DNA from: Phanerodontia chrysosporium
Taxonomy: Eukaryota; Basidiomycota; Agaricomycetes; Polyporales; Phanerochaetaceae
NCBI GenBank assembly: GCA_001910725.1
Contig: MJGA01000005.1
Location: 1,488,001-1,552,000, forward strand
DNA: 64,000 nt
Direction: 5' to 3'
A program made the position numbers and the translations under genes. Every line of letters begins with the position of its first letter. Position 1 is the stretch's first letter. Under the pieces are notes generated by a model, which was not told the origin of the DNA, did not search any database, and saw nothing but the letters and a program-made list of their open reading frames with translations. Shown one piece after another: positions 22,073 to 32,926 of the stretch.

Positions 22073-24450
22073 ATGTCGGACGGCGTCGAAATGTGCGTGC
22101 CCTTGCCCGTGTCGCGGCGAAGGTGCTGACTCCTAATCCGCCAGCCACTCGCTCTCGCGGCCCGCGGGCCAGGGCAATGTCAAGCTCAACAAGTACTCGA
22201 GCGAGCTGACGCAGAATAAGGTGAGCCTCGCGATTACCGCTTCGCAGATCGGTGTGCTGAAGCGTGCGATGTGCACAGATCCGTGGCGGAGCACAGGCTA
22301 TGCGTATGTCTATGCGGCGCCGTCTCGTGTAGTCCGTACTGATTGCTGCGTGTAGTCTATGCCGTCGGCTTGACTGAGGAGGACATGAACAAGCCCCAGG
22401 TGCGCTCCAGCCCTCTGGTGCAAACCAGCGTCCCTCTGATGCTCATGTTTACAGATCGGTATCTCGCCGATCTGGTGGGAAGGCAACCCCTGCAACTCGC
22501 ACTTGGTCAGTCCCCCTGCGTGCTTGCAGGACATGCTTTCTGACGCGGTCTGTGCAGCTCGACCTCGCAAACAAGGTCAAGGAGGGCTGTGCCCAGGAGG
22601 GCATGGTCGGTCTCGTCTTCAGCACGATCGGTATCAGGTGCGTCCATAAATGATCCACACGAGCGTTGTATCTAACCACGCACCCCGTGCAGTGATGCCA
22701 TTACGATGGGTACCGATGGCATGCGCTACTCGTAAGGCACCTTGTGTTACCTCCCGTCGCGCGTTGTAGTGACCCGTGTCTCGTAGGCTCCCAAGTCGCG
22801 ATCTGATCGCCGACTCCATCGAGGCCGTGGTAAAGGGCCAGTACTACGACGGCAACATCTCAATCCCGGGCTGCGACAAGAACATGCCCGGCTGCCTCAT
22901 GGCCGCGGTGCGCCACAACCGGCCGACGGTCATCGTCTACGGCGGCACGATCCAGCCGGGCAAGCGCCACGTCGACTGCCCTGCGTTCGGCGCAAAGAAG
23001 GGCGACGACATGACCGCCGTCGACGCATTCGAGTCCTACGGCGCGTTCGTCACCGGCAAGATCACCGAGGAAGAGCGCTTCGACGTCGTCCGCCACTCGT
23101 GCCCCGGCCCCGGCGCGTGCGGAGGCATGTTCACCGCGAACACGATGTCCAGTGCCCTCGAGGTCCTCGGTATGTCGCTGCCCTACTCTGCGAGCACGCC
23201 GGCTGTCTACCAAGGTGCGTCGAAGCGCATTCGGCTACTCACGAGCGCGCGCGCTGATGTTTCGAACAGAGAAGGCGCAGGAGTGCTACAAGGCCGCAAA
23301 GTACCTGAAGAAGCTGCTCGAGATCGACCTGAAGCCCAAGGACATCCTTACGCGCCAGTCGTTCCTCAACGCCGTCACTCTCGTCAACATCATCGGTGGC
23401 TCCACCAACGCCGTCCTGCACTTGCTCGCTATGGCCCGTGCTGCCGACATTGACCTCACGATCGACGACTTCCAGGCCGTGCGCGACCGTACTCCCTGGC
23501 TCTGTGACCTCAAGTGCGTCTAACCTTTGTTTCTCCGCGTCGTACATGGCTAACGCTGTGCCACACAGGCCTTCCGGCAAGTTCGTCATGGAAGACCTGC
23601 ACAGAGTCGGCGGCATCCCTGCCCTTGTCAAGTACCTGCTGAAGCACACCGACCTCATCGACGGCAGCCAGCTGACTGTCACCGGCAAGACGCTCGCAGA
23701 GAACTACGCCGACGCGCCTGACATCGACTTTACGAGCCAGGCCGTCGTGCGCAGCATCAGCGACCCGCTCAAGCCGGTAAGCAGCCCCCCCCGCGTGCTC
23801 TGCACCTCTCGCCACGCGCTGACCACGCCCCCGTCCCCCACGCAGACCGGCCACCTCACGATCCTGCGCGGCAACCTCGCGCCCGACACCGCCGTTGCGA
23901 AGCTCACGGGCAAGGAGGGCGACCGCTTCGAGGGCACGGCGAAGGTGTTCGACAAGCTCGACGACTTCTACCCGCGCTCGCGGCGGGCGAGATCACGGAG
24001 GGCACGGTCGTCATCTTCCGGTACATGGGGCCGAAGGGCGCGCCGGGCATGCCCGAGATGCTGGGCCCGACGGGCGCACTCATGGGCGCGGGCCTCGGGG
24101 GCAAGACGGCGCTGATCACGGACGGCCGGTTCTCGGGCGCGTCGCGCGGGTTCATCATCGGGCACGTCGTCCCGAGGCGATCAACGGCGGGCCGATCGCG
24201 CTCGTCAAGGACGGCGACAGGATCGTCATCGACGCGAACAAGCGCGAGATCAACTGGCTCGTCGACGAGGCGGAGCAGGCGCGGCGCCGCAAGGAGTGGG
24301 AGGCGTCGGGCAAAAACCAGATTCGCGAGAGGCGGGGCATTCTCTACAAGTACGCCCGCGATGTCGCGGTAAGTGACGGCTATTCTGCGCTGGCTATCGG
24401 TATGCTTATTGCGTTTACAGCCTGCGAATGTTGGCGCGTACACCGACTAG
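22073..24450 (+). CDS. ILV3: Dihydroxy-acid dehydratase, with two -1 frame breaks
   Basis: This Fe-S enzyme of branched-chain amino-acid synthesis dehydrates dihydroxyvalerate precursors to 2-keto acids. Many short exons build [70 protein letters not shown] and [20 protein letters not shown]; the three cluster-ligand Cys regions are all present. The C-terminal half has [34 protein letters not shown] and [20 protein letters not shown]. The last exon is PANVGAYTD. The frame slips -1 twice: at CCC 23971-23973 (DDFYP then [10 protein letters not shown]) and at CCC 24171-24173 (GHVVP then [10 protein letters not shown]). One added C at each restores the family sequence. No mitochondrial presequence is visible in the chosen start, so an upstream start may have been missed. 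Confidence 0.9.
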
Positions 24451-24560
24451 ATTCAGTTTTCCAAAACCCGGGTATGGAAGATGTCACTAAAGCAACTGTA
24501 TCAATACAATATCTAGCCTGCAACGTGCATGTAAGAGAGTTCAATATGTGTACATCCATA
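24443..24560 (+). repeat. Degenerate direct repeat, copy 1 (ILV3 3' end)
   Basis: Begins GCGTACACCGACTAG (last ILV3 codons) and runs into the 3' UTR through AACCCGGGTAT to about TGTGTACATCC. Its partner is at 25024-25155. Confidence 0.6.
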
Positions 24561-25362
24561 AGGTCACCCAAAACGGCGGCATGACACAGTAGCGGCGAGA
24601 CTTGCTCTACTGCTTTACGAGCGACTGTGCCCCGCAGTGCTGAAGTCCTTCGTTCGTTCTGCCCTCTTGCACAACGGTATGGAACCGATTTGCAGCCATG
24701 TTTCCCGATCCTCCGGATTGCGGAGCAAGGCCTGCTGTGTGGCTTTGAGGTCGGAGCAGGCAGGCAGCCTTCCGGAGTGTAATACGTGATGCAGAGGATT
24801 TAGAAGGGTTGCGGCAGTCGCCCAAGCCTGGGGCATGTTGCAGAAGCACAAGATTAACAGCGAGAAAATGTTGGCGTATATGGCGGTCTTGCCATGCGGT
24901 CACGCTCGGCCGTACAGCTCCCAATAGCTAAGACATCACTTCGTCGCCACCGCAGCGTGGAGGTGAGATATGACATTCACCATGAGGACTAAGGCTAGAG
25001 CCACGGAACGGAGCAGAAAGTGCGTGCGTACAACGACTATGTTCAGCTTTCAAGAACCCGGGTATCCAACGTGTTATTAGAGGAGGTGTATGAATACAAC
25101 AATGTCTATACTGTAACATGGGATGTAGGAGAAGAGTACAATACGTGTATATCTGCGGCAGGATAAGCGACCCTAGTCAACGCGAGCGACTGAAGGACAC
25201 ACCAGCAGCGATACAACCCAAAGTGCGGGTGGAACTATGTGTGTTTCGGTATCGTCATTTCTGAGGAGAGGCTCCTCTGAGACGACCCAGGCCAATGTCC
25301 GACATTGGACGTCGAGGGGCGGGGCTGGTCTCCGTACCACGCCGGCTCCGAGGAGCTATGCT
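24451..25362. other. Spacer containing a duplicated ILV3 3' end
   Basis: About 910 bp between ILV3 and the next gene. Apart from the direct repeat pair, the middle (24600-24920) has an open frame on the minus strand, with pieces such as WATAATLLNPLHHVLHSGRL, that I could not tie to any gene. It has no clear start, splice sites or neighbours. Confidence 0.4.
25024..25155 (+). repeat. Degenerate direct repeat, copy 2
   Basis: Reads GCGTACAACGACTATGTTC, then TTCAAGAACCCGGGTAT, and later AATACGTGTATATC, paralleling copy 1 in order and spacing with many substitutions and small indels. The ILV3 stop codon TAG is TAT here, so it is a copy of the gene end and 3' UTR, not a functional end. Confidence 0.55.
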
Positions 25363-25939
25363 TCAGCTCTGGCCTCGGGACTCCTCCTCCTCCGCCAGCT
25401 CAGCGGACGTCTTCTTGAGGACGGACATCGGTATGGTGTGTGCGTGCTTCGGGAAGTCATCGCCCCTGACCTTGGGGTCGCTGTAGACGCGGTGCCCGGG
25501 GGTGAGCCCCGCCTCGACAATGGCCGGGTCAGGCGGGATGATGAACGCCTCCTTCTTCTTCGGCGGGTCGAGCATCTCGCGGTGGCTGCGGAAGCCCAGG
25601 GCGCGCGCACGCCTCTCGCGGCGGTGGCGCTTGTAGAAGTAGATGATGAAGCCGATGATCCAGGCGAGCGCGACCGCGCCGCCGGACACGATGCCCGAGA
25701 TGGTGGGGGTCTTGGAGCGGTGTCTGTTGCCCGTAGTCAGGGCTGTGAATGACTGCAAGCGCACAGGAGACTGACCCTAGGAAGAGGTGCTGCGTCGGGG
25801 ACGCTGAGGGTGCGGCCGATGACATCTCTACTGATTGTGTCGTCTCGGACCTGTTCGTGAGGGGTGGGTTCTGCGGCGAGGGTGCAAGAGGAGACACGGA
25901 AGAGGAGGACGACGATGGTGGTGGTGGACAGAGAGCCAG
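25363..25939 (-). CDS. Single-TM protein with basic juxtamembrane tail
   Basis: The downstream exon is clear: SFTALTTGNRHRSKT, then a membrane helix (ISGIVSGGAVALAWIIGFII, followed by YFYKRHRRERRARALG), then a cytoplasmic tail with KKEAFIIPPDPAIVEAGL and KTSAELAEEEESRGQS. A short intron (GTCAGTCTCC...CTTGCAG) joins it to an upstream exon ending VPDAAPLPR that carries a hydrophobic stretch (TTTIVVLLFRVSSCTLAAEP) resembling a signal peptide. The true start codon was not found; an extra 5' exon around 26.0-26.1 kb is likely, so the right boundary is provisional. The layout is that of small type I basidiomycete membrane proteins; function unknown. Confidence 0.55.
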
Positions 25940-26382
25940 CTGACGCTGTGCCTAAGCAGCTCCTCTGGCCTTGTGCGGGTCCCGCGTGCCAGGCGCCGGC
26001 CCCTTCGTGGCGCGCCTTTCGTAAGGTCTCCGTCACTCACCGCATGCACGCCAGTCCCTCTATCTGCTACATCCCTGCAACCTTCGCCGACGTGTGTTCG
26101 TAAGCTTGGGCGTTGCATCCGAGTGACCACTCTCGACGATAGACCCTTGGCACAGCGTGGGCGACATTGCACCAGCCGCACACGGTCGACATCCACCGCC
26201 GATAGGATTACTCAGCTCGTCTCGTCGTGTCGCGCCATACCGTCTGCGCGTACATTTCGTATGCAGAGAACTGAGACGAGCACACGCAGCAGCACACATG
26301 TGACTGCTCAGGAGCACGTACAAATGCGCCGGTCGCTGCACGAGCCGACCGGACAGTTCTCACACACTACACTCCTAGGCCA
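25940..26382. other. Divergent upstream region
   Basis: About 440 bp between the start region of the single-TM gene (-) and the DJ-1-like gene (+). It may contain the missing first exon of the minus-strand gene. No other feature was identified. Confidence 0.3.
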
Positions 26383-27219
26383 ATGGCTCCTCCTGTCCTC
26401 AAGCTCGCCGTCTGTCTCTTCGAGGGAGTAGCCTCGACGGACTTTCAAGGGCCAGTCGAGCTCTTTGGGTTCATCTCTCCAGAGCAGTATCCTCTGCAAA
26501 ATTTCCCTACCGAGCCGGCCTACCTCATTAATGCGAGCTACTTCTCTACCTCCATGGACGCTGTACGCACTGCATCCGGTCCTACTCTAGTACCTACCAG
26601 AACCTATGACTCCCTGAAGTCCGGGGAGCAGTTCGACATCGTCCTTGTACCAGGAGGTGAGTCGCGCTTATGACATTGAGTTACAAGCCGCCGACGGATT
26701 CATCTACTTCTAGGACCTGGCAGTCGTCCCGGAGTTACTCCAAGTACTGTCCTAGACTTCATCAAGGCGCAAGCCCCGGGTGCCACATACATACTTGGTG
26801 TGTGTACCGGAGCGGAGATCCTTGCTCGCGCTGGGATCCTTGCGAAGGGCAACAAAGCGACCACCAACAAGAAGGCCTTCAACCGTATCAAGGTATGCTC
26901 ATTTATCATCAAGTCTCTGTGCATACTATATTTATGATCCACAGGGCGATCATCCAGACGTCGAATGGGTTGCTGTGGCTCGGTGGGTCATAGACGGTAA
27001 AATCTGGACGTCGTCTGGCGTCATAGCAGGTCTGTACCAATATCGTGCTCGATGTATTGTTCCATCTGACATGCAACTACAGGAACGGACATGGCCTACG
27101 AGTTCTTGGAGCGACTCGTGGGCTCGGGCATCTCCACACCAATCCGGTGCACCGTTGAGCTGCCTATCCGAGGGGACGAGGCTGAAGAAGAGTTCGCGCG
27201 GTATTACGGCCTCATCTGA
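26383..27219 (+). CDS. DJ-1/PfpI superfamily protein
   Basis: This is a class I glutamine-amidotransferase-like fold. Exon 1 is MAPPVLKLAVCLFEGVASTD...FDIVLVPGG; exon 2 starts PGSRPGVTP and contains the nucleophile elbow GVCTGAEILARAGILAKGNK, where Cys is the expected reactive residue. Exon 3 gives GDHPDVEWVAVARWVIDGKI and TSSGVIAG, exon 4 TDMAYEFLERLVG and ends ARYYGLI. Introns are about 55-65 bp. Family members include isonitrile hydratases, glyoxalase III and protein deglycases; the sequence alone does not choose between them. The ATG at 26383 begins the first beta strand, which fits the family. There is no signal peptide, so it is probably cytosolic. Confidence 0.82.
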
Positions 27220-28063
27220 CCTGTTCCTTGCTCCTCATCCAGAGATGGAAGTTTTACGAATTGATTTGACAGAGAGCTGTCTGAAATTCAACCGGAGTTT
27301 GCATCGATCCGCTGGAGTCCTACTGAGTTATCCAGGGCCCTGCTCCTTCAATGCGCCAGACAATGGAATTCGCAGCCTATATTTCACGCGTTCGACGCGC
27401 CTGCCGTGAGCACTGAGGCGCAGTGGTCTCGCGTATGCGTGCAATGCCGCGGTCTCGGCCAACTTTCCTATGGAGCCCCACTGTGTGCCCGGTCGTAAGG
27501 AACGGGTGCCATCAACGCGCGGATATAGCTGAACCTCATACTTCAGCGTAGCGATCTGTACATTGTACCGCCTTCCCACTCCAGAGGGTGCGCTGTTACA
27601 TGGGCGCGCTGTGAGGGAGTCCGATCTCGGAAGTTCCCATCAAGATTGGCCATACGAAGGCTGGATCTCGCAAAGATGAGCTTTTGACCCTCCTCTAGCA
27701 TTTGTACCCACGAGCTGAATCGTAGTTGCTGGACTACTACTCGACCCTGCATCGACAAGCTCATTCAGCTGATGCTCGCGATGCAATACACACCATCTAT
27801 TCTCCACCAGCGATGTGGTGATCGCTCGAGCGCTGCACAGGTTTAGGGGACTCCTTTAACCAGGATACCGCCTTTTGTTGCACAGCCTGGAGGCACCTTG
27901 GCAGCAGCACGTTCCTGCGCGAGCTGACGGCAGCACAGGTTCCGCAATGATCTGAGGGTGCCTCGGCGTTGTGTACACGCGCACCGCGCTCCACGCCCGC
28001 GATACAAAAGGGCGCGCTGCGAACCGAGCTTCACAGTCCTCCCACCATTGCATCTTCGAAGCC
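27220..28063. other. Intergenic stretch, nothing convincing
   Basis: About 840 bp between the DJ-1-like gene and AIM24. Short open frames on both strands lack family features. The last 100 bp before 28064 should hold the AIM24 promoter; no TATA box was evident beyond a weak ATACAAAAG at about 28001. Confidence 0.35.
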
Positions 28064-29176
28064 ATGTCCTTCAACCCGTCCTTCCCAAACCCAAACCAGC
28101 CCGGCTACCCGTCGCCGCCGCCCCAGCAGGGCTACCCCGGCGCCGGCACGCACTCGTCGTACCCCGGCGTAGCAAGCCCGGGGTACCCCCGCAGCACTCG
28201 CCGCAGCCCCACGCGCACCAGTCGCTGCCGCCGCCCTCGCAGCAGCAGCAGGGCGGTGCGGGCGCGCGCAACATCGACACGAGCGTGAACTTCGAGGGCG
28301 CGCAGTTCCGCGTGTCGTACCGCGACAACAACAGCCTGCTCTCGGTGCGGCTGCCGCCCGGCATGGAGCTCAAGGCGAAGCCCGGGTGCATGGTCGCGAT
28401 GGACGCGTCGGTCAAGATCAGGGGCAAGCTGAAGGTCAGGTACGTCGCATACACGTCGTGTCATGTCTGGTGGAGGAGGTTGAGCACGCGGGGGCAGCTT
28501 CAAGAAGCTCATCACGGGCTCGGATCTGTCCGAGTCGACGTTCACGGGCCCGGGTGAGGTCCTCATGGCCCCGGAGACCTGGGGCGACATCGTCCCCATC
28601 CAGCTCGACGGCAGCGCTACGTGGAACTTCAGCAAGCACGCGTTCCTGTGCTGCACGCACGGCGTGACTCGCGCACACAAGGCCCAGAGTCTCGGCAAGG
28701 CTATCTGTACGTAAGGGGCCTTGTGTGTATGCACAACTTGCTCATGGCTTCCGCTCTAGTCTCTGGCGAAGGCCTGTTTGTCGAGCAGTGCACTGGCGCT
28801 GGCATCATCTTTGTCTCCAGCATTGGAGCCATCGTGCAGCGCCATTTGCAGCCTGGCGAGCAATGGATCGGTATGTTCGCGCTACCTACCCCCTATCAAT
28901 GCAACCTAACGTCGCTCCGTAGTCGATAACGGCCACCTTGTCGCCTGGACTGCCAAGTACTCCGTTGAGCGCATCCAAGCGGGCGGCATTCTGTCTGGCG
29001 CAAAAACCGACGAGGGTCTTGTCTGCCGGTGCGTCGTCTGTACAGTCTCGCTCGCTCGCCCGATACTCATGAACTTCGTGTGCAGATTCACTGGACCTGG
29101 CACTGTGTACATCCAGACACGCAATCCGGATGTACTCATCGGATGGATCAGCGACCAGCTTCCGTCATCGGGATAG
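28064..29176 (+). CDS. AIM24: AIM24-family protein, with one -1 frame break
   Basis: This family is linked to mitochondrial inner-membrane organisation in yeast. The N-terminus is Pro/Gln-rich ([20 protein letters not shown]), then the AIM24 beta-rich domain begins at [20 protein letters not shown] with [20 protein letters not shown] and KIRGKLK. Later exons give [76 protein letters not shown] and [20 protein letters not shown]. The frame slips by -1 in the N-terminal disordered part at the CCCCC run 28186-28190, between ASPGYP and [10 protein letters not shown]. One more C restores it. There is no obvious presequence, so this may be the cytosolic/bacterial-type branch of the family. Confidence 0.82.
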
Positions 29177-29344
29177 AAAGATACCCATGTCCATGAATTT
29201 TGTACTTTATGACGCGTCCAGGGAGCAAAGCATACGTGCATTCAAGATTTATCCAAAGACATTAAATGCGAGCATATAGCCGCATTCATCTTCATCAGAG
29301 TGTAAATCTCGGCCACAGGATGCGTCTATCAAGACCCACCACCG

Positions 29345-30216
29345 TCAATCGTCGTCCTCCTCGTCATCAGTCCAAACGATGTCGTTCTGCATGCCCGGAT
29401 ACCCTCTGTCAATCTTCGCGATCATCGCCTGCTCCCAGCTCGCCGCGAGGCTTGCGGAGGTCGCCTTGTCGACGCTCCGGAGGCCCTCGCGGTCGCTCTT
29501 CGAGAACCAGAGCATGCGGGTGTGCTCCTCGCACATGAGATTGAGCTGCACCGTGCATTCCCCACGCGCATCGCGCTTCCACTCATCAATGTGCTCCTCG
29601 GTCATGCCAAAGTCGCGGAACGCGGTAACGCACTCTTCGCGGCTGAGCACCTCGCCTGCGGTCATCTGTGCACATTCCATAAGCATGCTGTGAGGGCGGC
29701 GTGGGCGCTGCACACACCCGAAACCAGCGAACACGCTCCGCGGGCCGGGGCTCGTTGCGCGCGAGGAGGATCAATATGCTGTATGAAGGTAAGCACATAG
29801 AAGATGACCGCCATTGCCGCGGGTGCGTACGTGTGTGTAGCAAGCCTGTCTGGCGGGTGGTTCGCGAGGTCCATCGCGGAGAGCGCCATGTCGAAGAAGG
29901 TCCCGCGCCAGCAGTCGAGCCACTTGTTGAACGCGATGACGAACTCCTCGTTGCCGCGCTCCTTGATCGTCTTGTGGAAGTCCACCGCGACAAGGCATGA
30001 CTGCTTGTGTGTGGGCCACGCCGCCTTCTGGCAGTCTCTGGAACAGTACTTCACAAAGCTATGCAGACAACATGACATTTCCGTGTACTGCGGCACCATA
30101 CGAGGTAATGCTTACCGGCACTGGCTACATTTCTTCAGGTTGGATTTGCCAACCTTCTCGTTGCAGTAGTTGCAACGGTCGGTCGTAGTTGCATCAGGAT
30201 TACCCTTGAGTGGCAT
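29345..30216 (-). CDS. MYND-type zinc-finger protein
   Basis: The start MPLKGNPDATTTDRCNYC at 30216 opens directly into a MYND finger. CNYCNEK and CSQCR lie on the first exon; after an intron, VKYCSRDCQKAAWPTHKQSC completes the metal ligands. The rest is an alpha-helical region (FHKTIKERGNEEFVIAFNKW, FFDMALSAMDLANHP) and a C-terminal exon with LSREECVTAFRDFGMTEEHI, ending in an acidic EEDDD tail. Small MYND proteins of this type are numerous in basidiomycetes; the finger normally binds Pro-rich partners. No SET or other catalytic domain is seen. The gene is transcribed toward AIM24 (convergent, 168 bp apart). Confidence 0.75.
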
Positions 30217-30511
30217 CTCATATGGTGCTGAACAAGAGCTGCTTCACACACCATTGCAGTATGCATATCTACCATGTCAATAGAATAGGCCTTATGGTCA
30301 GTAGAACCTCAGTCATTCAAAACACATTTTAGCATGGAAACATTTATCACATTGCACGCCAACAACCATCTACAAGCATTACATAAACATGCATTGCACA
30401 TCTGTAGCTGCAGGACCCAGTGAGAACCAACTCCGCATCCTTTTGCCCAGTGTGCAGAACGAACCAATTGGTTCGTCGCAAACACAAGGTAAAAGAAAAA
30501 GGAGGGGATCC

Positions 30512-30698
30512 CCCGACGACACAAGCCGGTACTGCAGTGGCAAGGTCATCGCGCCCCGAGTTGCAAGCAGAGCTCGGGGGACAAGGGCGGCAAAAATTTG
30601 ATAACCAATAATGACGGCGGTGCCCTCATAATAGTGGTTAAACTATTAAGAACAGATACTACACTTGATCTAAGCCAAAAGGCCAGAGTGGTAAGGAT
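30512..30698 (-). ncRNA. U2 spliceosomal snRNA
   Basis: On the minus strand the start ATCCTTACC is followed by GGCCTTTTGGCTTAGATCAA and GTGTAGTATCTGTTCTT, including the branch-point recognition sequence GTAGTA. Stem IIa (TAATAGT/ACTATTA), an Sm site AATTTTTG, stem-loop III with a perfect 7-bp CCCCGAG/CTCGGGG stem, and stem-loop IV (GATGAC/GTCGTC) with the conserved TGCAGTACC loop for U2B''/U2A' follow in the right order. The total, about 187 nt, matches typical U2. The exact 3' end is estimated from the base of stem IV. Confidence 0.93.
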
Positions 30699-30718
30699 TC
30701 ACGATGGGCGCGGGCCCG

Positions 30719-30726
30719 CTTATATA
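30719..30726 (-). promoter_or_regulatory. TATA box upstream of U2 snRNA
   Basis: TATATAAG on the minus strand, 21-28 nt before the mapped U2 5' end, in a very GC-rich context. Position fits a core promoter element for this snRNA gene. Confidence 0.6.
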
Positions 30727-32541
30727 CCTGCGCGCCCTGCGCACGGACCAGGTTTGCTTATGTCAGCACGACGCGCGGGGGCGACGGCGCAAAGCGCGCG
30801 CGTCCGCGGTTCTTTGGTGGTTGGCAAGGCTTCCCAGGAGCTTCGCTTCACGAGTTCTCGGGATGAAGAGATATACATTGTACTATTGACCATGTGCTTG
30901 GATACAGAACGCGTTCCAGGCAAGCGTAGTGCTACCGATCCCAGGAACGAGCTGGCTAATGCCTTCACGATGCCACAGCACAAGGCTTGGCACGCATCTA
31001 TTGCCACGGACAATGCGTTTGGGACTAGGGCCGGGTGGTGAACAGTTGAAGGACAGTACCCGTGATGCCGCCCTGAATGTGGCGGCGTTAGTATCCACGT
31101 CCGAGGATGCATAAACAATGCATCGAAGCCAGGGGTCGGCGATTTTCACACAGAAAGATCCGCACCTGTGGCATCGAGGCAGTTTCTACTCCGGTCGCAT
31201 GGAGCGCACATGCGGATGGCAGATGCCACCCGGGGAAGGTCGACTGACACCGAGATTTCTGGGCTGCGCTGCGCGAGAACACCAGAAAAGGGCTGCGCTT
31301 CGCTAGCCACGCTCACGGATCCGGTCAGGTGCGGCAAAGGCGATCGCGGGCTGCGATAGTCTTGTAATGTGCCGGAATGAAACGCCGTGTGCTTCGCGGA
31401 CTTCCCGACTTCGGACTAGCATGTACGTGTTGGTCGCCGCGATAGCGATCGTGCATGTCCGTCTGCTACTCGCGCACCGACCACAGAAGCTTCCTGGCTT
31501 ATGCAAATGCAGGGTCAGGTAAGAGTCAGGCAATGGGCAGGCGTATTCACATGCAGACAGTCACTCACTATTCCCAATTCGAAAGATCGATATGAAGCTA
31601 CCGCGGGAACGAGCAGCAAGAACGGCAGCGCACATACTCTTGCGAGCGAGCCATTTGCAAGAAGGTAGGCGATGAGGTCACCAGCAGCACTTTGGGCAGA
31701 CCAATGGTGTCAAGTCGGTGTCGATTGAGCGCAGTTGTGCTGCTTTGAATACGTCTATCATGCCCTGAGTCGCAGATCATGAGGAGGATGTACATACAAG
31801 GTCGTCATTAGCAAGCTTTATCGCAGAGCCGCGTTCCAGAACATGTCAGCGCAGGACATGCGCTCCTAGGGGTTACATCGGTAGACGATGTGAGAGGTGC
31901 GACGGGCTACCGCGGGAAGCGGACATGCCTAGAGTGGCCCGTTTCGCTGGCAGCCCGGCCGATAGCCAGCCAGACTACCCGGAGTGGGGACGAACGGACG
32001 GTTTCGTTCTTCCGTTGCTGTATGAACACTTGGGTGCTTACCCGAGACATGCGGCACAATTACCTCGCCGACCGCGCAATTGGCGCGTATTCATGGTTGG
32101 CGGCTGCTAGCAGGTACGTGGGGAGCCGGGGGCCATAATGACTCGGCGGTCCGTCAGGGCGCCGCAGTATGCCCCAGGGGCTGACTCGTCCCACGATGGA
32201 CATCTTGCTCATGGCGGCGCGGGTGTCGTCCGCGAGACAGGCGGCGGCCACGAGACGATCGATAGGCGGACAATGAGGCGAGAGACCCTCTGGAAGTCAG
32301 GCGAGCGAGGGTTTATTATGAGCGCAAGGGCTGAGTGCGACCCGAGAGAGCGGACGAGGTGTGTCCGGAGAGACAAGAGCAGCCGAAAGCGGGCGGTATG
32401 TGCGTCTCAAGAGGCGTGGGAAAGCTGGCGCGGTATATACCGCTGAGGTCGATCAAAAACTTTCTGCAAGGCTCGCCTTCCCTCTCCCCCGCTCCGCCTG
32501 CTCAGCAGACAACAACCCATCCGCGCCCCGCACCACTTTCT
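30727..32541. other. Intergenic stretch, mostly featureless
   Basis: About 1.8 kb between the U2 promoter and the next transcribed region. Several open frames exist on both strands but none has a domain, signal peptide or consistent splice pattern. The right end is presumably promoter for the gene at 32927. Confidence 0.35.
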
Positions 32542-32702
32542 ATGATATTCAGCTGGCTCATTCGGTGCGTCTCCCTCGCCGCCTCGCACTCGTTGCGGAC
32601 ACGTCGTAACCGTTGTCTGACTGCCTCCACAGACCGCAGATTAACAACATTCTCTTCGGACCACTCGCCTTCCCCCTCGTCGACACAGACCGCCCTCCTT
32701 AG
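32542..32702 (+). other. Possible spliced 30-residue upstream ORF
   Basis: ATG at 32542, a textbook intron 32565-32632 (GTGCGT...CCACAG), and a stop at 32700-32702 give a 30-residue peptide starting MIFSWLIRPQINN. It lies 225 bp before the ATG of the large + strand gene and is probably a spliced leader ORF in its 5' UTR; it could also be an independent microprotein gene. Confidence 0.35.
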
Positions 32703-32926
32703 GGTCGCTACACCTCAGCAGCTACCCACCTTTTGAACCGCCTCCGCACTCTCTCCTATGGGATAATTTCGTCTTCACTTCAGCCGGATCCAGCTCGTCT
32801 GCTCCGTCATTCATTCGAACAGAAACAAAAGCCCACTTCCCCACTCAGCACAAGCACAAAAGTAGAACCATCGTACGCATTGACGACACACGCACATATA
32901 CCCTCTCTGCTTCCTAGACGAACACG

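Noticed and set aside
24607..24924. Minus-strand frame with WATAATLLNPLHHVLH and QQALLRNPEDRETWLQIG
   Set aside because: It looks somewhat protein-like, but I found no start context, splice sites or family, and it sits between copies of a decayed repeat.
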